NCBI RefSeq assembly: GCF_937874145.1
Contig: NZ_CALNBI010000433.1
Span: 6,880-70,879, forward strand
Direction: 5' to 3'
Length of the DNA: 64,000 bases
Source: an uncultured Chitinophaga sp.
GTDB taxonomy: Bacteria; Bacteroidota; Bacteroidia; Chitinophagales; Chitinophagaceae
Shown: piece after piece, positions 62,734 through 64,000 of the stretch
Numbering within the stretch: the first letter of the stretch is position 1
Layout: each line of letters starts with the position of its first letter
Made by a program: the position numbers and the translations under genes
Notes under the pieces: model-generated
The model's input: only the letters and a program-made list of their open reading frames with translations
What the model was told of the DNA's origin: nothing
Databases searched by the model: none

Positions 62734-63618
62734 GCGGCCTTCGGGCAGCACCATGCGGAGCGCCCCGGGCACTACGTTAAAAGTAACGGTTTTTCCCTGT
62801 GTCAGCGGCACCGCATCGCCATCCACCTGCAGGCAGGAGAGGTCGGGGCTCGCCACTGTTATTTCTTTCCCGGTGAAATGCTGCATGTACTTGCTTTCCC
62901 CGATGTTCCCCCGCAGCGAACTGATACTCAGCGGCAGCAGGTCCCAGAATCTGAGCGGGCGCACCAGGCATACGTCGAGCTCGCCGTCGAACAGGCTGGC
63001 TTGCGGCGCCAGTTTGAAGTCGTACCCGAATTGGTTGCCGTTGGCTACCGTCATCAGGAACGCCGGGGCTTCGGCTTCTTTTCCATCCGTCCGGATTTTA
63101 TACACGGCGGGCTTGTAGCTGGTGAACCCGCCCATCACGAGGCGGGCGTAATTGACGAGGCCGCGCTTCTTGCTGTGCTGGAAGCGGTCGGCGATCACGG
63201 CATCGAACCCTACTCCGGCATTGCTGAGGAACAGGTGCTCATTGGCATACCCTGCGTCCATGGGCTTTTTGAAGCCTGCGGCTACGATGGCGAGGGCCTT
63301 TTCCACATCCAGCGGAATGTTGAGCGCGCGGGCCAGGCCGTTGCCGCTGCCAAGGGGAACGATGGCCAGGGCGGTTTGTGCGCCCAGGAGCCCCTGCGCG
63401 ATTTCGTTGATGGAACCGTCGCCGCCCACGGCCACTACGGTATCAACGCCGCGCTGTACGGCTTCACGGGCCAGGTCGGTGCCATGGCCGAGGTATTGGA
63501 GATAAGCGGTATCCACCTGGAAGCGGTTGCCCGGCAGCTGCCGTGCAATGGCGGCGCCGAGGGATTTCTCACGGTCGGTACCAGCTTTCCGGTTGATGAT
63601 GATCAGTATTTTCCGCAA
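62731..63618 (-). CDS. Diacylglycerol/lipid kinase (YegS/DgkB family)
   Basis: A 295-residue soluble lipid kinase. The DAGK catalytic domain has the nucleotide loop VAVGGDGSINEIAQGL (GGDGS, ~65-80) and PLGSGNGLARALNIPLDVEKAL (~91). The two-domain shape and C-terminal beta-sandwich (LSCLQVDGDAVPLTQGKTVTFNVVPGALRMVLPEG) fit the YegS group. It probably phosphorylates diacylglycerol or a related lipid. The start at 63618 reads TTG (MRKILIIINRKAG); no ATG is close. nadC lies 16 nt upstream on the same strand. Confidence 0.93.
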   Translation of the reverse strand: MRKILIIINRKAGTDREKSLGAAIARQLPGNRFQVDTAYLQYLGHGTDLAREAVQRGVDTVVAVGGDGSINEIAQGLLGAQTALAIVPLGSGNGLARALNIPLDVEKALAIVAAGFKKPMDAGYANEHLFLSNAGVGFDAVIADRFQHSKKRGLVNYARLVMGGFTSYKPAVYKIRTDGKEAEAPAFLMTVANGNQFGYDFKLAPQASLFDGELDVCLVRPLRFWDLLPLSISSLRGNIGESKYMQHFTGKEITVASPDLSCLQVDGDAVPLTQGKTVTFNVVPGALRMVLPEGR

Positions 63619-63634
63619 TGGTATTCGCTTGTTG

Positions 63635-64000
63635 TTAGGGATGGATGACGGCTTTGAGGCTCAGGTCGAGGCTCACGGCGTGGTGGATGATCGCGCCGAC
63701 AGACACGTAATCCACGCCAGTTTTCGCGTATGCCTCCACGTTCTCCAGCGTGATGCCGCCGGAAGCTTCGGTTTCGTATTTCCCGCCGATCAGCTCCAAT
63801 GCCGGGGTGATCTGTTCGGGCGTGAAGTTATCGAGCATGATGCGGTGCACCTGCCCTACTTTCAGCACTTCCTTCACATCTTCGATGTTGCGCGTTTCCA
63901 CTTCGATTTTCAGGTCGAGGTTGTTTGCTTTCAGATAGGCCACTACGCGCTCCACGGCAGGCGGGATACCGCCGGAGAAGTCGATGTGGTTGTCTTTCAG
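63635..64000 (-). CDS. nadC: Nicotinate-nucleotide diphosphorylase, C-terminal part (5'-truncated by window)
   Basis: The 121 visible residues run off the right edge and are the C-terminal part of quinolinate phosphoribosyltransferase, which makes nicotinate mononucleotide in NAD synthesis. Signatures: LKDNHIDFSGGIPPAVERVVAYL (the substrate-binding KDNH segment), KIEVETRNIEDVKEVL, RIMLDNFTPEQITPALELI, ASGGITLENVEAYAKTGVDYVSVGAIIHHAVSLDLSLKAV. These are the invariant late motifs of NadC. The protein start lies beyond 64000. Confidence 0.95.
   Translation of the reverse strand: MKDNHIDFSGGIPPAVERVVAYLKANNLDLKIEVETRNIEDVKEVLKVGQVHRIMLDNFTPEQITPALELIGGKYETEASGGITLENVEAYAKTGVDYVSVGAIIHHAVSLDLSLKAVIHP

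Overview
The window is a GC-rich chromosomal segment of a Bacteroidota bacterium, most likely family Chitinophagaceae (Chitinophaga-like). The evidence is three SusC/SusD-type TonB transporter pairs, a PorZ homologue with a type IX secretion C-terminal domain, Bacteroidota-only families (the DUF5686 type and a gliding-group Bat/MoxR operon), and promoters of the Bacteroidota -7 type (TAnnTTTG) instead of sigma-70 boxes. I see no rRNA, tRNA, CRISPR array or intact insertion sequence.

Layout. 1-5.6 kb: tail of a membrane protein, an MBL-fold hydrolase, a large propeller/barrel envelope protein, and a small operon of membrane protein, winged-helix regulator and diacylglycerol kinase. 5.9-11 kb: DUF5686 outer-membrane protein, an XRE regulator, VanZ, GcvH, a cyclophilin and a conserved unknown. 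11.2-16.2 kb: a shortened Bat (MoxR/DUF58/BatD-like/BatA) operon followed by rsgA. 16.2-29.7 kb: housekeeping genes (gamma-carbonic anhydrase, class III aminotransferase, OmpA lipoprotein, prfA, amidohydrolase, MscS channel, MerR regulator, M23 peptidase, alaS, PDZ protein), plus two tiny lipoproteins that face rsgA. 29.7-30.5 kb: an AT-rich island of three small membrane-associated proteins. 30.6-34.9 kb: aldehyde dehydrogenase, gatB and a TlpA-like lipoprotein thioredoxin. 34.9-49.1 kb: three SusC/SusD pairs in a row on the minus strand with no hydrolase, sigma factor or sensor. 49.3-50.3 kb: a possible small peptide and a transposase-derived gene whose catalytic acids look substituted. 50.5-64 kb: RND/MMPL exporter, porZ, recO, lpxH, LUD protein, ftsH, rsfS, birA, an aldo/keto reductase, a SUI1/eIF1 protein, a YegS lipid kinase and the start of nadC.

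There is no single spectacular new system. The best leads are: (1) at least ten genes where a TAnnTTTG-like -7 element ends only 3-7 nt before the start codon, which predicts leaderless mRNAs; (2) a tandem pair of 49- and 56-residue lipoproteins sharing a C-x-S-Q-K-x-G-C-P signature; (3) the AT-rich three-small-gene island at 29695-30477; (4) a possibly domesticated IS1595-type transposase; (5) a run of three enzyme-free SusCD pairs with 65-68 bp direct repeats upstream of one. All calls come from reading the sequence by eye; family names rest on remembered motifs, not on searches.
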